Positions 8,531 to 17,960 are shown, counted from the stretch's first letter. The stretch: 64,000 nucleotides of DNA from an uncultured Anaerobutyricum sp. (GCF_934307085.1 NZ_CAKRCF010000005.1:24544-88543); one strand, 5' to 3'. Numbers and translations are program-made. Notes: generated by a model not told the origin, from the sequence alone.

Positions 8531-9202
8531 TTAAGATTCATTTAACATATATCCAACTCCTCGAACTGTCTGAATGAGTTTTATGTCAAAATCATCATCA
8601 ATTTTTTTGCGGAGATATCGAATATACACATCGATGATATTAGATTCTCCGTCGAAATCAATTCCCCACGCATTTGATTCAATCTGTGAGCGGGAAAGGG
8701 CAATATTTTTATTGCGAATCATATATTCTAAAATAGCGTACTCTTTTGGAGAAAGTTCAATAGGAATTCCCTGTCTGGTTACAGATTTTTTATCGGTATC
8801 AACAATCAAATCATTACATTGACAGGAAGCACCATGTTTTTTAGGACTTCGCTTTATAATAACGCGAAGTCTTGCTAAAATTTCATCAAAAGAAAATGGT
8901 TTTACGACATAATCGTCAGCTCCACAGTCGAGACCTGCTACGATGTATTCTGTCTGGTCACGGGCAGTAAGGAACATAACAGGCGTCTCAATTCTCTTAC
9001 TCCGGATATCTTTTAGCACCTGAAAACCGTCTTTTCCAGGAAGCATGGCATCGAGTAAAACGGCATCGTAATTTCCTTCTGTAATATAATAAATAGCATC
9101 ATTCCCATTAAAGCAGGAGTCAACAAGATAACCTTCTGCCTGAAGGTGTTTTACGATGATGCGGTTTAAATCTGGTTCGTCTTCTACTACGAGAATTTTC
9201 AT
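8531..9202 (-). CDS. OmpR-family response regulator of the sulfation locus
   Basis: A 223-residue receiver plus winged helix protein. It starts MKILVVEDEPDLNRII; the phosphoryl Asp is in VLLDAMLPGKDG and the conserved Lys in VVKPFSFDE. The DNA-binding half has LSPKEYAILEYMI and ends LIQTVRGVGYMLNES, the classic OmpR tail. The frame is open to 9238, but the ATG at 9202 has AAAGGAG six bases before it and gives the standard start. The closest genes are cysNC upstream and the kinase downstream. The TTTAATC direct repeats with 11-bp spacing before cysD and the sulfotransferase gene fit the binding pattern of this family, so it is the likely regulator of both. Confidence 0.9.
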   Translation of the reverse strand: MKILVVEDEPDLNRIIVKHLQAEGYLVDSCFNGNDAIYYITEGNYDAVLLDAMLPGKDGFQVLKDIRSKRIETPVMFLTARDQTEYIVAGLDCGADDYVVKPFSFDEILARLRVIIKRSPKKHGASCQCNDLIVDTDKKSVTRQGIPIELSPKEYAILEYMIRNKNIALSRSQIESNAWGIDFDGESNIIDVYIRYLRKKIDDDFDIKLIQTVRGVGYMLNES

Positions 9203-9345
9203 AAAAATCTCCTTTCGTTTATCATGGGCGAAAACCACTGCCTTTAGGAGGCAGGTAGTTAATAAGATTCTACTTCTATATTTATAGTAGTGAATGGTAT
9301 GTTATAGAAATTCTATTCTTGTATAAGAGAACGTGTTTGCTTGTG

Positions 9346-11172
9346 TTATAAAAAGTTTTCTAATTGTTCTATAATATAATTTACACTGTCTGCAAGGCTT
9401 TTTCCAGTGGTATCGATTGTAATTTCAGGATGCTCAGGAGCTTCATAAGGACTGGAAATCCCGGTGAAATCTGGAATCTCACCGGCTCTTGCTTTTTTAT
9501 AAAGTCCTTTCACATCGCGTTTTTCGCATTCGTTTACAGGGGTGCTTACATAAATTTCAATAAAGTTTTCTTTTCCGATAATTTCTCTGGCATTTCGTCT
9601 GTCGCGGACATAAGGAGAAATAAAGGAGGTGATTACAAGTAATCCAGCATCATTCATTAGCTTCGAAACTTCTGCAATTCGACGGATATTTTCTATACGG
9701 TCAGCTTCTTTAAAACCAAGATTTTTATTGAGTCCCATGCGGACATTATCGCCATCAAGAAGCATGGTGTGTTTTCCGAGGGCAACAAGCCGCTTTTCGA
9801 TTTCATTTGCAAGTGTAGACTTACCGGAACCGGAAAGGCCGGTTATCCAGATAGTTTTAGGGGTCTGTCTTTTTTGCTGTGCCCGAAATTCTCTTGTAAT
9901 ATCCATCTCGTGCCATATAAGGTTATTAGTGCGTCGTAATGCATGTGTAATAACGCCACAGGCAGAAGTCATATTTGTAATTCTGTCAATAAGAATCATA
10001 GAACCCAGAGTGTGATTATTTTTAAATTTTTCAAAAACGATTTTTTCGGAAACGGCAATATCACAGACAGCAATTTCATTTTTATAAATAGTATCGGAAT
10101 ATACTTCATTTCCAGTGTTAACATCAATTTTGTACTTGATATTCATTATAACAGCAGGGGTCATTTTTGTTCCAAGTTTTAAAAGATAATTCTTTCCGGC
10201 AACAAGCGGGGAGTCATCCATCCATAAAAGGTTTGTAGTAAACAGATTACCTGTTTTAGGTTTTGCGTTATGGACGAGAACGCAACCTCTGGATATGTCA
10301 ACTTCGCTGTCAAGACAAATCGTTACTGCATGTCCGCGACTACTTTCAGTCACTTCTTTTCCAGCATCAAGAATCGTTTTTACATTTGCTTTTTCGTTTG
10401 ATGGCAGTGCTGTAATCTCATCGCCGACTTTAATTTTTCCTGACTCGATTTGTCCCTGAAAACCTCGGAAAGTTCTGTCTGGACGGCATACGCGTTGTAC
10501 TGGCATGGTAAATCCCTGCTCAACAGAATCATTATGTATTTGGATGTTTTCCAGATAGGCAAGTAAAGGTTCTCCCTCATACCATAAAATCTTTTTGGAT
10601 TTTGAGGTAATATTGTCCCCCTCTGTGGCGGAAACAGGAAGAATCTTAATGGATTTATAATCGTATTCTGCGATCATCATCTTAATCTCACGTGTAATCT
10701 TTTCAAAACGATCTATGTCGTAGTTAATTAGATCCATTTTATTTACTGCAAATACAAAATGTTCAATTCCCATGAGAGAGCAGATACGGGTATGACGTTT
10801 TGTCTGAGTCAGAACACCATGTGTCGCATCAACGAGAATAACAGCAAGTTCAGCAAAAGAAGCACCGACAGCCATATTTCTTGTATATTCTTCATGCCCT
10901 GGTGTGTCGGCAACGATAAAAGAGCGGTTTTTTGTTGTGAAATAACGGTAGGCAACATCGATAGTAATCCCCTGTTCACGCTCTGCTATCAGTCCGTCAA
11001 GAAGAAGTGAATAGTCGATTGCACCGCCACGAGACCCTACTTTACTGTCAAGTTCTAGTGATCTTTTCTGATCGGCAAAAAGCAGTTTAGCATCATAAAG
11101 CATATGGCCGATTAATGTAGATTTTCCATCGTCTACGCTACCGCAGGTAATAAACTTAAGAAGACTGTTCAT
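9346..11172 (-). CDS. cysNC: Bifunctional sulfate adenylyltransferase subunit 1 / APS kinase (CysN-CysC fusion)
   Basis: A 608-residue fusion. The N-terminal GTPase domain has G1 CGSVDDGKST, ADTPGHEEYTRNM and NKMDL, as in CysN/NodQ, which couples GTP hydrolysis to APS formation by CysD. EF-Tu-like beta-barrel domains follow. The C-terminal domain is a complete APS kinase (WITGLSGSGKST, LLDGDNVRMGLN, TSFISPY), which phosphorylates APS to PAPS. The ATG at 11172 comes one base after the cysD stop, with GGGAGGG inside the end of cysD. A longer frame to 11217 would overlap cysD by 44 bases and is not needed. No PAPS or sulfite reductase gene is nearby, so the product is probably used for sulfation. 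Confidence 0.95.
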   Translation of the reverse strand: MNSLLKFITCGSVDDGKSTLIGHMLYDAKLLFADQKRSLELDSKVGSRGGAIDYSLLLDGLIAEREQGITIDVAYRYFTTKNRSFIVADTPGHEEYTRNMAVGASFAELAVILVDATHGVLTQTKRHTRICSLMGIEHFVFAVNKMDLINYDIDRFEKITREIKMMIAEYDYKSIKILPVSATEGDNITSKSKKILWYEGEPLLAYLENIQIHNDSVEQGFTMPVQRVCRPDRTFRGFQGQIESGKIKVGDEITALPSNEKANVKTILDAGKEVTESSRGHAVTICLDSEVDISRGCVLVHNAKPKTGNLFTTNLLWMDDSPLVAGKNYLLKLGTKMTPAVIMNIKYKIDVNTGNEVYSDTIYKNEIAVCDIAVSEKIVFEKFKNNHTLGSMILIDRITNMTSACGVITHALRRTNNLIWHEMDITREFRAQQKRQTPKTIWITGLSGSGKSTLANEIEKRLVALGKHTMLLDGDNVRMGLNKNLGFKEADRIENIRRIAEVSKLMNDAGLLVITSFISPYVRDRRNAREIIGKENFIEIYVSTPVNECEKRDVKGLYKKARAGEIPDFTGISSPYEAPEHPEITIDTTGKSLADSVNYIIEQLENFL

Positions 11173-11173
11173 G

Positions 11174-12076
11174 TTAGAAATATCCCTCCCTTTTTCTTTT
11201 TTCCATGCTGGCGGCACCGTCGTCGCTGTCGATTACACGGCTGGTACGTTCGGAAGAAACAGCGCTTAAAGTTTCTTCAATAATTGAATCAAGAGTATCT
11301 GCTTCGCTCTCAATACCACCGGTTAAAGGGTAACAGCCAAGTGTGCGGAAACGAATTTTCCCATGCTCAATTTTTTCTCCCGGCTCTAACCGCATGCGGT
11401 CATCATCAACCATAATAATATTTCCATTTCTCCTGACAAATGGTCTCTCAGCAGCAAAATATAATGGTACAATATCAATATTTTCACGTTTGATATATTG
11501 CCAGATATCTTTTTCTGTCCAGTTAGAAATAGGAAAGACACGCATTTCTTCCCCTTGACGAATGGTTGTATTATAAAGTTTCCACATCTCCGGGCGTTGA
11601 TTTTTAGGATCCCAGGCATGATTAGAATTACGGAAGGAGAAAATTCTTTCCTTTGCTCTTGATTTTTCTTCATCTCTTCTTCCACCACCAAATGCAGCAG
11701 TAAAACCATATTTATCAAGGGCCTGTTTTAACGCCTGTGTTTTCATAATATCTGTATAAGAAGAACCATGATCAAAAGGGTTGATTCCATTTTTAACTCC
11801 TTCCTCATTGATATATTCAATCATATCAAGTGAGTATTTTTTAGCAGTCTTATCACGAAATGCAATCATTTCTTTAAACTTCCAGGTAGTATTTACATGT
11901 AAAAATGGAAATGGTGGCTTTTCAGGGTAAAAAGCCTTTAATGCTAAATGGAGCATTACAGAGGAGTCTTTACCGATAGAATAAAGCATTACCGGTTTTT
12001 CACATTCTGCTACGACTTCACGCATAATGTATATTGCTTCTGCTTCTAACTCATCAAGATGGGTCATATTATTCAT
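11174..12076 (-). CDS. cysD: Sulfate adenylyltransferase subunit 2
   Basis: A 300-residue PP-loop ATP pyrophosphatase. [17 protein letters not shown] is the nucleotide-binding loop; [15 protein letters not shown] and [13 protein letters not shown] are hallmarks of CysD/NodP. With the CysN domain of the next gene it makes adenosine 5'-phosphosulfate from ATP and sulfate. The length and the C-terminus ([16 protein letters not shown]) match the family. The start has AAAGGA about seven bases upstream. It is the first gene of the unit cysD-cysNC, possibly continuing through the regulator and kinase genes, and is preceded by a 118-base leader and an operator shared with the sulfotransferase gene. 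Confidence 0.95.
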   Translation of the reverse strand: MNNMTHLDELEAEAIYIMREVVAECEKPVMLYSIGKDSSVMLHLALKAFYPEKPPFPFLHVNTTWKFKEMIAFRDKTAKKYSLDMIEYINEEGVKNGINPFDHGSSYTDIMKTQALKQALDKYGFTAAFGGGRRDEEKSRAKERIFSFRNSNHAWDPKNQRPEMWKLYNTTIRQGEEMRVFPISNWTEKDIWQYIKRENIDIVPLYFAAERPFVRRNGNIIMVDDDRMRLEPGEKIEHGKIRFRTLGCYPLTGGIESEADTLDSIIEETLSAVSSERTSRVIDSDDGAASMEKRKREGYF

Positions 12077-12200
12077 AAATAAATCCTTTCATATATTGTG
12101 GATGGCAAAATAACTACTTAAGGGAAATTAGTTGTTGTTTGTTATGATCTTTTTTATTATGTTTAAATGGTTCAATATAATAATTTAATAAACGGAAAGA

Positions 12201-12233
12201 AGAATATCGCAGAAAGATTAAAAAAAGATTAAA
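12201..12233 (-). promoter_or_regulatory. Promoter/operator of cysD
   Basis: On the minus strand TATTCT (12206-12201) is the candidate -10. TTTAATC occurs at 12233-12227 and again at 12222-12216, an 11-bp direct repeat whose nearer copy begins ten bases from the -10. The same repeats, spacing and flanking TCGATATTCT-like sequence occur before the sulfotransferase gene (6913-6945). The remainder of 12077-12543 shows only the divergent promoter of the next gene. Confidence 0.55.
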
Positions 12234-12407
12234 AGGGAAAATGAAGAAAAATTATACAAACACACTCTGGAAAATAAGATAAACAAGAGATAGAGCAGAA
12301 AAGCTTGGAGAGTATATATGGAGTAGTTTTTGGAGTAATAAAGGAAGTTTTAAAAAGATATTTAAGGGAGAATTTTGTACATAATAGGTAATTTGTATGT
12401 AAAATTC

Positions 12408-12436
12408 TTGTAATGCCTGAACTGCTATGTTAAAAT
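12408..12436 (+). promoter_or_regulatory. Promoter of the lipid-kinase gene
   Basis: TTGTAA at 12408-12413 and TAAAAT at 12431-12436 are separated by 17 bases. The leader to the start codon is about 100 bases and shows no clear hairpin. Confidence 0.5.
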
Positions 12437-12543
12437 AATTAAATTAGATTTAAAGGAAGATACTATCGAAGGTTTGCCCACACTTGATTTTGCGGTCAAT
12501 TCTTCGAGAATATATAGGAATTTAAAGGAGGCTCGGGAAAGCG

Positions 12544-13446
12544 ATGAAGGGATTGTTTATCATTAATCCATCTTCTGGAAGACAGAATTTTATTGACAAG
12601 ATTAAGGAGATAGCGGGGATGCTGGTCATCGACCAGATATGCAATACCATAGATGTTTTCTATACAGAAAAGCAGGACGATGCGCTAAATAAGGCAGCAT
12701 CTTTAGAAAAGGGACAGTATGACTTTGTTGTTGCTGTTGGAGGAGACGGAACGCTTAATGAAGTAATTAACGGTGTGGTACTCAGTAATAGTGATACTCC
12801 AGTCGCTGTTATTTCTGCCGGAACAGTTAATGACTTTGCTACCTATCTGAATCTTCCACAGACACCAAAGGAATTCTGCGATATGATAACAGACTTTAAG
12901 CTTAAAAAAGTAGATGTCGGCAAAGTGAATGAAAAGTATTTTATTAATGTAGTGGCAGCAGGACTTTTATCGGATACTGGATTTAAAGTATCCAAAGATA
13001 AAAAAGCGGTAATGGGTAAGTTGGCATATTATTTAGAAGGAGCAGCAGAACTTCCAAAGCAGTTTGGAAAGAGCTGGAAGATGAAGTTTGTCACAGATGA
13101 TAAAACAATCGAAGAAGAGATTCTTTTATTTATGATTGCAAACTCGCAGAGTGTAGGAGGCTTTCGAGAGATAGCACCTCTGGCATCTGTTTCAGATGGT
13201 TTATTTGATGCAATTATCATAAAGAAAATGGATATATTCCAGATGCTTCCACTTATGATTTCTATTTTGCAGGGAGACCATGTTAATCATCCGGCGGTAG
13301 AGTATGTTCAGACAAAGAAGCTTTATATTGAGAATCTGTCTGGTGAGGAAGTGAAGGTAGACTACGATGGAGAGGAACTTCCGGAAGGATTCCCGGTGGA
13401 TATTAGTATAATTCCGCAGGCAATAAATATTGTAGTTCCTAAGTAA
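12544..13446 (+). CDS. Diacylglycerol kinase-family lipid kinase (DgkB/YegS-like)
   Basis: A 300-residue soluble lipid kinase. INPSSGRQ at the N-terminus, the nucleotide-binding VVAVGGDGTLNEVINGV and the SAGTVNDFATYL segment are the conserved blocks of the DAGK catalytic domain; the second domain ends in a beta-rich VDYDGEELPEGFP segment. The family phosphorylates diacylglycerol or related lipids at the membrane, recycling diacylglycerol released during lipoteichoic acid synthesis. AAAGGAGG lies 12 bases before the ATG. It stands alone, and an imperfect hairpin at 13486-13521 follows. The substrate is inferred from the family only. Confidence 0.88.
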   Translation: MKGLFIINPSSGRQNFIDKIKEIAGMLVIDQICNTIDVFYTEKQDDALNKAASLEKGQYDFVVAVGGDGTLNEVINGVVLSNSDTPVAVISAGTVNDFATYLNLPQTPKEFCDMITDFKLKKVDVGKVNEKYFINVVAAGLLSDTGFKVSKDKKAVMGKLAYYLEGAAELPKQFGKSWKMKFVTDDKTIEEEILLFMIANSQSVGGFREIAPLASVSDGLFDAIIIKKMDIFQMLPLMISILQGDHVNHPAVEYVQTKKLYIENLSGEEVKVDYDGEELPEGFPVDISIIPQAINIVVPK

Positions 13447-13644
13447 TTCTGATTTGCTGTAGGAAAAGGCAAGGTTGATGTCCTTAAAGAGAAGCTACAT
13501 TATATGGTGGCTTTCCTCTTTGGGGGTGTCTTTGGCTGTTGGAGAGAACAGCAGAATTTGATTTTAAGAAAGTTGGAGAGATTTGAGTAGATGCCAGACA
13601 GTTTCGTGTGTTAATTCTGGAAAATCAGAAGTACAAAATAATAG

Positions 13645-13673
13645 TTGCAAAGGAACTCGTTCTGCTTTATAAT
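13645..13673 (+). promoter_or_regulatory. Promoter of the serS T-box transcript
   Basis: TTGCAA (13645-13650), 17 bases, TATAAT (13668-13673). Transcription would start near 13680, right at the base of the T-box leader. Confidence 0.7.
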
Positions 13674-13687
13674 AAACAAGAATATTG

Positions 13688-13950
13688 ATTCGTTGCGATG
13701 ATAGAAGCTACGGTACGAATGTTTTTCAGAGAGCTGATGGTTGGTGAGAATCAGCAGGCGGAAGTACCTTTCCACTTTTTGAGCATTGATGAAAGTCAAA
13801 GGCTGGTATCCTTTAGCGTACCGATGAGTGGCTGTTATAGTTTTATATATTTAGATATGATGTATTTAGATATATTAAGAGAACAGCAATTTGGGTGGCA
13901 ACACGGAATTCTTCGTCCCATGATTTAGGGTGGAAGGGTTCTTTTTTTAT
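13688..13950 (+). promoter_or_regulatory. T-box leader of serS
   Basis: A T-box riboswitch that reads uncharged tRNA and lets transcription pass into serS. Visible parts are the stem I apex (AGAGAGCTGATGGTTGGTG with AATCAGC closing it), a basal pairing of GGTACG with CGTACC, the T-box proper GGGTGGCAACACGG at 13893-13906, and a terminator formed by TTCTTCGTCCC and GGGTGGAAGGGTTC followed by seven T. Two UCC triplets (13771 and 13809) could be the serine specifier; I cannot decide between them. The open frame at 13698-13928 is a by-product of this RNA. The spacer 13951-14116 holds only the serS ribosome binding site. Confidence 0.9.
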
Positions 13951-14116
13951 TTGTAATTATTTAAAGCTATGTAGATACTAGTTTTTAATAGTTACATTAA
14001 TATTATTAAAATGAAACCCAGAATATTTTCTAACGTATTTTTGAAATCTCAGAATGCAAAAGTAAGATAGGGAAAGATTTCGGGAGTATATTCTAACAAA
14101 CAGGAGGATATTGATA

Positions 14117-15403
14117 ATGTTAGATTTAAAATTTGTCAGAGAAAATCCAGAGGTAGTAAAACAGAACATCCGTAATAAGTTCCAGGATGAGAAGCTTCCT
14201 TTAGTAGATGAAGTAATTGAGTTAGATGCACAAAGAAGAGCGACTCAGCAGGAAGCAGATGATTTAAGATCCAACAGAAAGAAAATTTCTAAACAGATTG
14301 GTGCTTTAATGGCACAGGGCAAAAAAGAAGAAGCAGATGCTGTAAAAGAGCAGGTTACAAAGAATGCAGAACGTCTTGCAGAACTTGAAAAGTTAGAAGC
14401 AGAGCTTGGAGAAAAGGTTAAGAAAATCATGATGATTATTCCTAACATCATTGACCCAAGTGTTCCAATCGGTAAAGATGATAGCGAAAACGTTGAAATC
14501 CAGAAATATGGTGAGCCATTTGTTCCAGATTTTGAAGTTCCATATCATACAGATATTATGGAAAGATTTGATGGAATCGATTTAGACAGTGCAAGAAAAG
14601 TAGCTGGTAATGGATTCTATTATTTAATGGGAGATATTGCAAGACTTCATTCTGCAGTAATTTCTTATGCAAGAGACTTCATGATTGACAGAGGATTTAC
14701 TTACTGTGTACCTCCTTTCATGATTCGTAGTAACGTAGTTACAGGTGTTATGAGTTTTGCTGAGATGGATGCAATGATGTATAAAATTGAGGGTGAAGAT
14801 TTATATTTAATTGGAACTAGCGAACATTCCATGATTGGTAAGTTCATCGATACTGTTTTACCATCCGATACACTGCCAAGAACATTAACATCTTACTCCC
14901 CATGTTTCCGTAAAGAAAAAGGTGCACACGGAATTGAAGAACGTGGAGTATATCGTATCCACCAGTTCGAAAAGCAGGAAATGATTGTTGTATGTGAGCC
15001 GGAAGATAGCAAGATGTGGTTTGATAAATTATGGCAGAACACAGTAGATTTATTCCGTTCTATGGACATCCCTGTTCGTACTCTTGAATGTTGCTCCGGA
15101 GACTTAGCAGACCTTAAAGTAAAATCTATCGACGTAGAAGCATGGTCTCCACGTCAGAAGAAATATTTTGAGGTAGGAAGCTGTTCTAACTTAGGTGATG
15201 CACAGGCAAGAAGATTAAAGATTCGTGTAACAGGTGAAAAGGGTAAATACTTTGCTCACACATTAAATAATACGGTAGTAGCACCACCTCGTATGTTAAT
15301 TGCTTTCCTTGAAAATAACTTAAATGCAGATGGTTCTGTAAGAATTCCAGAAGTGCTTCGCCCATATATGGGAGGAAAAGAAGTTCTGATTCCAGTAAAA
15401 TAA
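14117..15403 (+). CDS. serS: Seryl-tRNA synthetase
   Basis: A 428-residue class II synthetase that charges tRNA-Ser. The N-terminal coiled-coil arm (about 28-105) binds the tRNA; motif 2 includes SPCFRKEKGAHGIEERGVYRI-type residues and motif 3 the NNTVVAPPRMLIAFLEN segment. The length is normal. The first in-frame start is TTG at 14111, but AGGAGG lies too close to it, while ATG at 14117 is nine bases from AGGAGG and gives the family start MLDLKFVREN. It is controlled by the upstream T-box leader and ends at a strong bidirectional terminator. Confidence 0.97.
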   Translation: MLDLKFVRENPEVVKQNIRNKFQDEKLPLVDEVIELDAQRRATQQEADDLRSNRKKISKQIGALMAQGKKEEADAVKEQVTKNAERLAELEKLEAELGEKVKKIMMIIPNIIDPSVPIGKDDSENVEIQKYGEPFVPDFEVPYHTDIMERFDGIDLDSARKVAGNGFYYLMGDIARLHSAVISYARDFMIDRGFTYCVPPFMIRSNVVTGVMSFAEMDAMMYKIEGEDLYLIGTSEHSMIGKFIDTVLPSDTLPRTLTSYSPCFRKEKGAHGIEERGVYRIHQFEKQEMIVVCEPEDSKMWFDKLWQNTVDLFRSMDIPVRTLECCSGDLADLKVKSIDVEAWSPRQKKYFEVGSCSNLGDAQARRLKIRVTGEKGKYFAHTLNNTVVAPPRMLIAFLENNLNADGSVRIPEVLRPYMGGKEVLIPVK

Positions 15404-15416
15404 CTTGTAATTGGAC

Positions 15417-15461
15417 AAAATCGCTGTGCCGTAGCTTTGTAAGCCATCGCACAGCGATTTT
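15417..15461. terminator. Bidirectional terminator between serS and the carboxypeptidase gene
   Basis: AAAATCGCTGTGC (15417-15429) and GCACAGCGATTTT (15449-15461) form a perfect 13-bp stem with A and T ends, so it can terminate both convergent genes. Confidence 0.9.
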
Positions 15462-15490
15462 ATTTACTGAGATATGGTTCTTTTTCAGAT

Positions 15491-16942
15491 TTATTTCTTC
15501 TTTCTTCGAGAAATTCGTTCTTTTCTGCGTTTTTCTAATTCATGTCTATGAATGATATGCATAATCAGGATAATCAAGATAACAGCGATTAAGAGTCTTA
15601 ATGAAAATTCAATTCCCTTATGTATTGCTTCTTTTCTTTTTGATGCTACGGGAGCAGTTTTTAAGTTGTCATCTACGCTTTTTCCTTCCTGATAAGCTTT
15701 TCCCTGCTTAGAAGTAATGTCATAGGTAACTTCTGTCTGACCGAGTTTTTTGTCATCACAGGAGATTACGATGTATCCGAGACGCCCTGTTTTTTTGTCT
15801 TCATCTAATTTAAAAGCAGTTTTTAAATTAGATTCGTCAAAGCCTTTTTTTACAAGGACAGAAAAATCTTTATTATAAGAACAATTTAATAACTGAATCT
15901 GATCAAGCTTGGTAGAATCAATAGAAGTATTTTCTGTCATGGCAGTTTTTAAGCTAAAGTCTTCAAGTGGTGCAACAGCTTTTACCTGGTTAAATGTCCA
16001 TTTGAATAAGTTAGCAGTGTCGGTATAGCTCTTGTCTGCTCCGTAATCTTTTAAGATAACGCAGATAAGTTCTACATCACCTTTTTTTGCGTAAGTTACT
16101 AAAGTGTTGAGAGCAACCTGGGTAAATCCTGTTTTAGCACCTTCTGCATATTTATAGTAGTAATCACTGCTTTCACGAAGAATTTTGGCATGGTTCCAAA
16201 GCTCTAAAGTGTCTTTTAAAGTGTCACTTTTCTTTAAAGTATAGGAAATGGTTCCGGAAATTTTGCGGAATTCCTCATGCTTCATCGCTTCTTTCAGAAT
16301 AAGTCCCATATCATGAGCTGTTGTGTAATGTTCTTCATCAGGAAGTCCATGAGGGTTTTTAAATTGTGTATTTGTGCACCCTAATTCTTTGGCACGCTTT
16401 GTCATGAGCTTTGCAAATTCTGTAGTAGAGCCGGAAACGTGTTCTGCGATAGCAGCTGCAGCTTCATTGGCAGATACGAGCATTAAGGCATAAAGACTGT
16501 CTTCCACAGTAAGTTTTGCACCGACATTAATTCCGGCAGTGCTGCTTCCTGCCTCAATTCCGTTAACTGCGGCATTAGAATAAGTAATAACATCACTCAT
16601 TTTGCAGTTTTCGATGGCGAGTAATGCAGTCATAACTTTAGTGATACTGGCAGGATATCTCTTAGTATCTGCCTCTTTTCCATAAAGAACAGTTCCAGTA
16701 TTGGCATCCATAATAACAGCAGATTCTGCTATGATATCTGGCGCACCGTTTAAACTGGAAACTCCATAGGAAGTACCGTCCTGTATTTTTGAACTAGTAG
16801 TCTGCGCCTCAGAAGAAACCTTTGCTTCGGAAGAGCCAGTTTGCGTCTCAGAAGCAGTGGCTGTAGTTGCTGCGGCAAAGGAATTCATACAAAAGCTTAA
16901 CGCCAGTGTTAGTGTCAATATAAACGTAAGTATTCGTTTCAT
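15491..16942 (-). CDS. D-alanyl-D-alanine carboxypeptidase (PBP5/6, DacF type)
   Basis: A 483-residue secreted, membrane-anchored S11 peptidase. It has a signal peptide (MKRILTFILTLTLALSF), a Ser/Thr/Gln-rich linker, then the catalytic domain with SxxK as SITK (about residue 98), SxN as SAN and KTG in AEGAKTGFTQ. A C-terminal beta domain, a transmembrane helix (LRLLIAVILIILIMHII) and a very basic tail follow; many homologs have only an amphipathic anchor. It trims the terminal D-Ala from peptidoglycan stem peptides outside the membrane. AAGGAG precedes the ATG. It is divergent from trmB and monocistronic. Confidence 0.93.
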   Translation of the reverse strand: MKRILTFILTLTLALSFCMNSFAAATTATASETQTGSSEAKVSSEAQTTSSKIQDGTSYGVSSLNGAPDIIAESAVIMDANTGTVLYGKEADTKRYPASITKVMTALLAIENCKMSDVITYSNAAVNGIEAGSSTAGINVGAKLTVEDSLYALMLVSANEAAAAIAEHVSGSTTEFAKLMTKRAKELGCTNTQFKNPHGLPDEEHYTTAHDMGLILKEAMKHEEFRKISGTISYTLKKSDTLKDTLELWNHAKILRESSDYYYKYAEGAKTGFTQVALNTLVTYAKKGDVELICVILKDYGADKSYTDTANLFKWTFNQVKAVAPLEDFSLKTAMTENTSIDSTKLDQIQLLNCSYNKDFSVLVKKGFDESNLKTAFKLDEDKKTGRLGYIVISCDDKKLGQTEVTYDITSKQGKAYQEGKSVDDNLKTAPVASKRKEAIHKGIEFSLRLLIAVILIILIMHIIHRHELEKRRKERISRRKKK

Positions 16943-17137
16943 TGTTAAATCTCCTTTTTATTTTGCCCTGTCTGGGCTAAGTATTTGAGTTCTATTCAGT
17001 CGTTTTCAGACCTTGACTCTCATTGTATCCTACTTCTATAGAAAAAGCAAAAATTAATTGCAAAAATAATGCCCAGCGATTAGAATAATACTGTGTGTCT
17101 GAAAATAGAAATGCATTAAGATAGATAGGAGAATTTA

Positions 17138-17785
17138 ATGAGATTAAGAAATGTAAAAGGTTCAAGAGAACAGATTGCAGCGAATGAATATACAATTAAA
17201 GATGTAGAGAAGGTTAAAGGGCAGTGGAAGGATTATTTTCAGGATGGTAAGCCAATTCAGTTAGAAATCGGAATGGGGAAAGGAAAGTTTCTCATGCAGT
17301 TAGCAGAGAAGAATCCTCAGATTCATTATATTGGAATTGAAAAGTATTCCAGTGTTTTAGTCAGAGCATTAGAGAAGATGGAGGAGAATCCTTTAGATAA
17401 TCTTCATTTTATTCGAATGGATGCAGAGAATATTGTAAACGTATTTGAAAAGGGGGAGGTAGATCAGATTTACCTGAACTTCTCAGATCCATGGCCAAAA
17501 GACCGTCATGCAAAGAGAAGACTTACCTCACGTCAGTTCTTAGAGCGTTACAATAATATTTTAAAGGAAGAAGGAAGAGTTATCTTTAAGACGGATAACA
17601 GACCATTATTTGATTTTTCTTTAGAGGAAGTAAAAGAAGCAGGCTGGGTACTGGAAAAATGTACATTTGACCTTCACCACAGTGAATATGTCGAAGGGAA
17701 TATTATGACAGAGTATGAGGAGAAGTTTGTGGCAAAAGGTAATCCAATTTGTATGCTTCAGATTTTTTTACAGAAAAATAAGTAA
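17138..17785 (+). CDS. trmB: tRNA (guanine-N7-)-methyltransferase
   Basis: A 215-residue SAM-dependent enzyme that makes m7G46 in tRNA. The SAM-binding motif is LEIGMGKGKFLMQLA, and the family signature NFSDPWPKDRHAKRRL lies near the middle, followed by FKTDN and the C-terminal TEYEEKF. The length is normal. AGGAG lies seven bases before the ATG. A probable small gene follows, then a HAD phosphatase. Confidence 0.95.
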   Translation: MRLRNVKGSREQIAANEYTIKDVEKVKGQWKDYFQDGKPIQLEIGMGKGKFLMQLAEKNPQIHYIGIEKYSSVLVRALEKMEENPLDNLHFIRMDAENIVNVFEKGEVDQIYLNFSDPWPKDRHAKRRLTSRQFLERYNNILKEEGRVIFKTDNRPLFDFSLEEVKEAGWVLEKCTFDLHHSEYVEGNIMTEYEEKFVAKGNPICMLQIFLQKNK

Positions 17786-17831
17786 CAACATTCCTTGCTT
17801 ATATCATAGGATAAAGCAGGGGTGATATTTT

Positions 17832-17960
17832 ATGAATTTTAAAGAAAAAATGTGCTGGAATATTCAAAGAAAAAGTTTTTGTGACAGGGGAATCTGGAGA
17901 TGTCTGTGCAACTTTTTCCGGAATATTTCAGAGGTATGCAAAATTTTGAATGATAAATAA
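17832..17960 (+). CDS. Possible small Cys-rich protein (42 residues)
   Basis: An ATG at 17832 behind CAGGGGTGATATTTT opens a 42-codon frame ending TAA at 17958-17960. The product contains five Cys (KMCWNIQ, SFCDRG, RCLCNFF, EVCK) and many basic residues. I recognise no family. The ribosome binding site is plausible and the frame fits the spacer between trmB and the next promoter, but a frame this short can occur by chance. Confidence 0.3.
   Translation: MNFKEKMCWNIQRKSFCDRGIWRCLCNFFRNISEVCKILNDK

Noticed and set aside
9629..10015. Plus-strand frame of 128 codons inside cysNC
   Set aside because: Antisense shadow of the APS kinase domain.
13698..13928. Open frame of 76 codons upstream of serS
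   Set aside because: It lies wholly inside the T-box leader; the T-box and terminator motifs explain the sequence.
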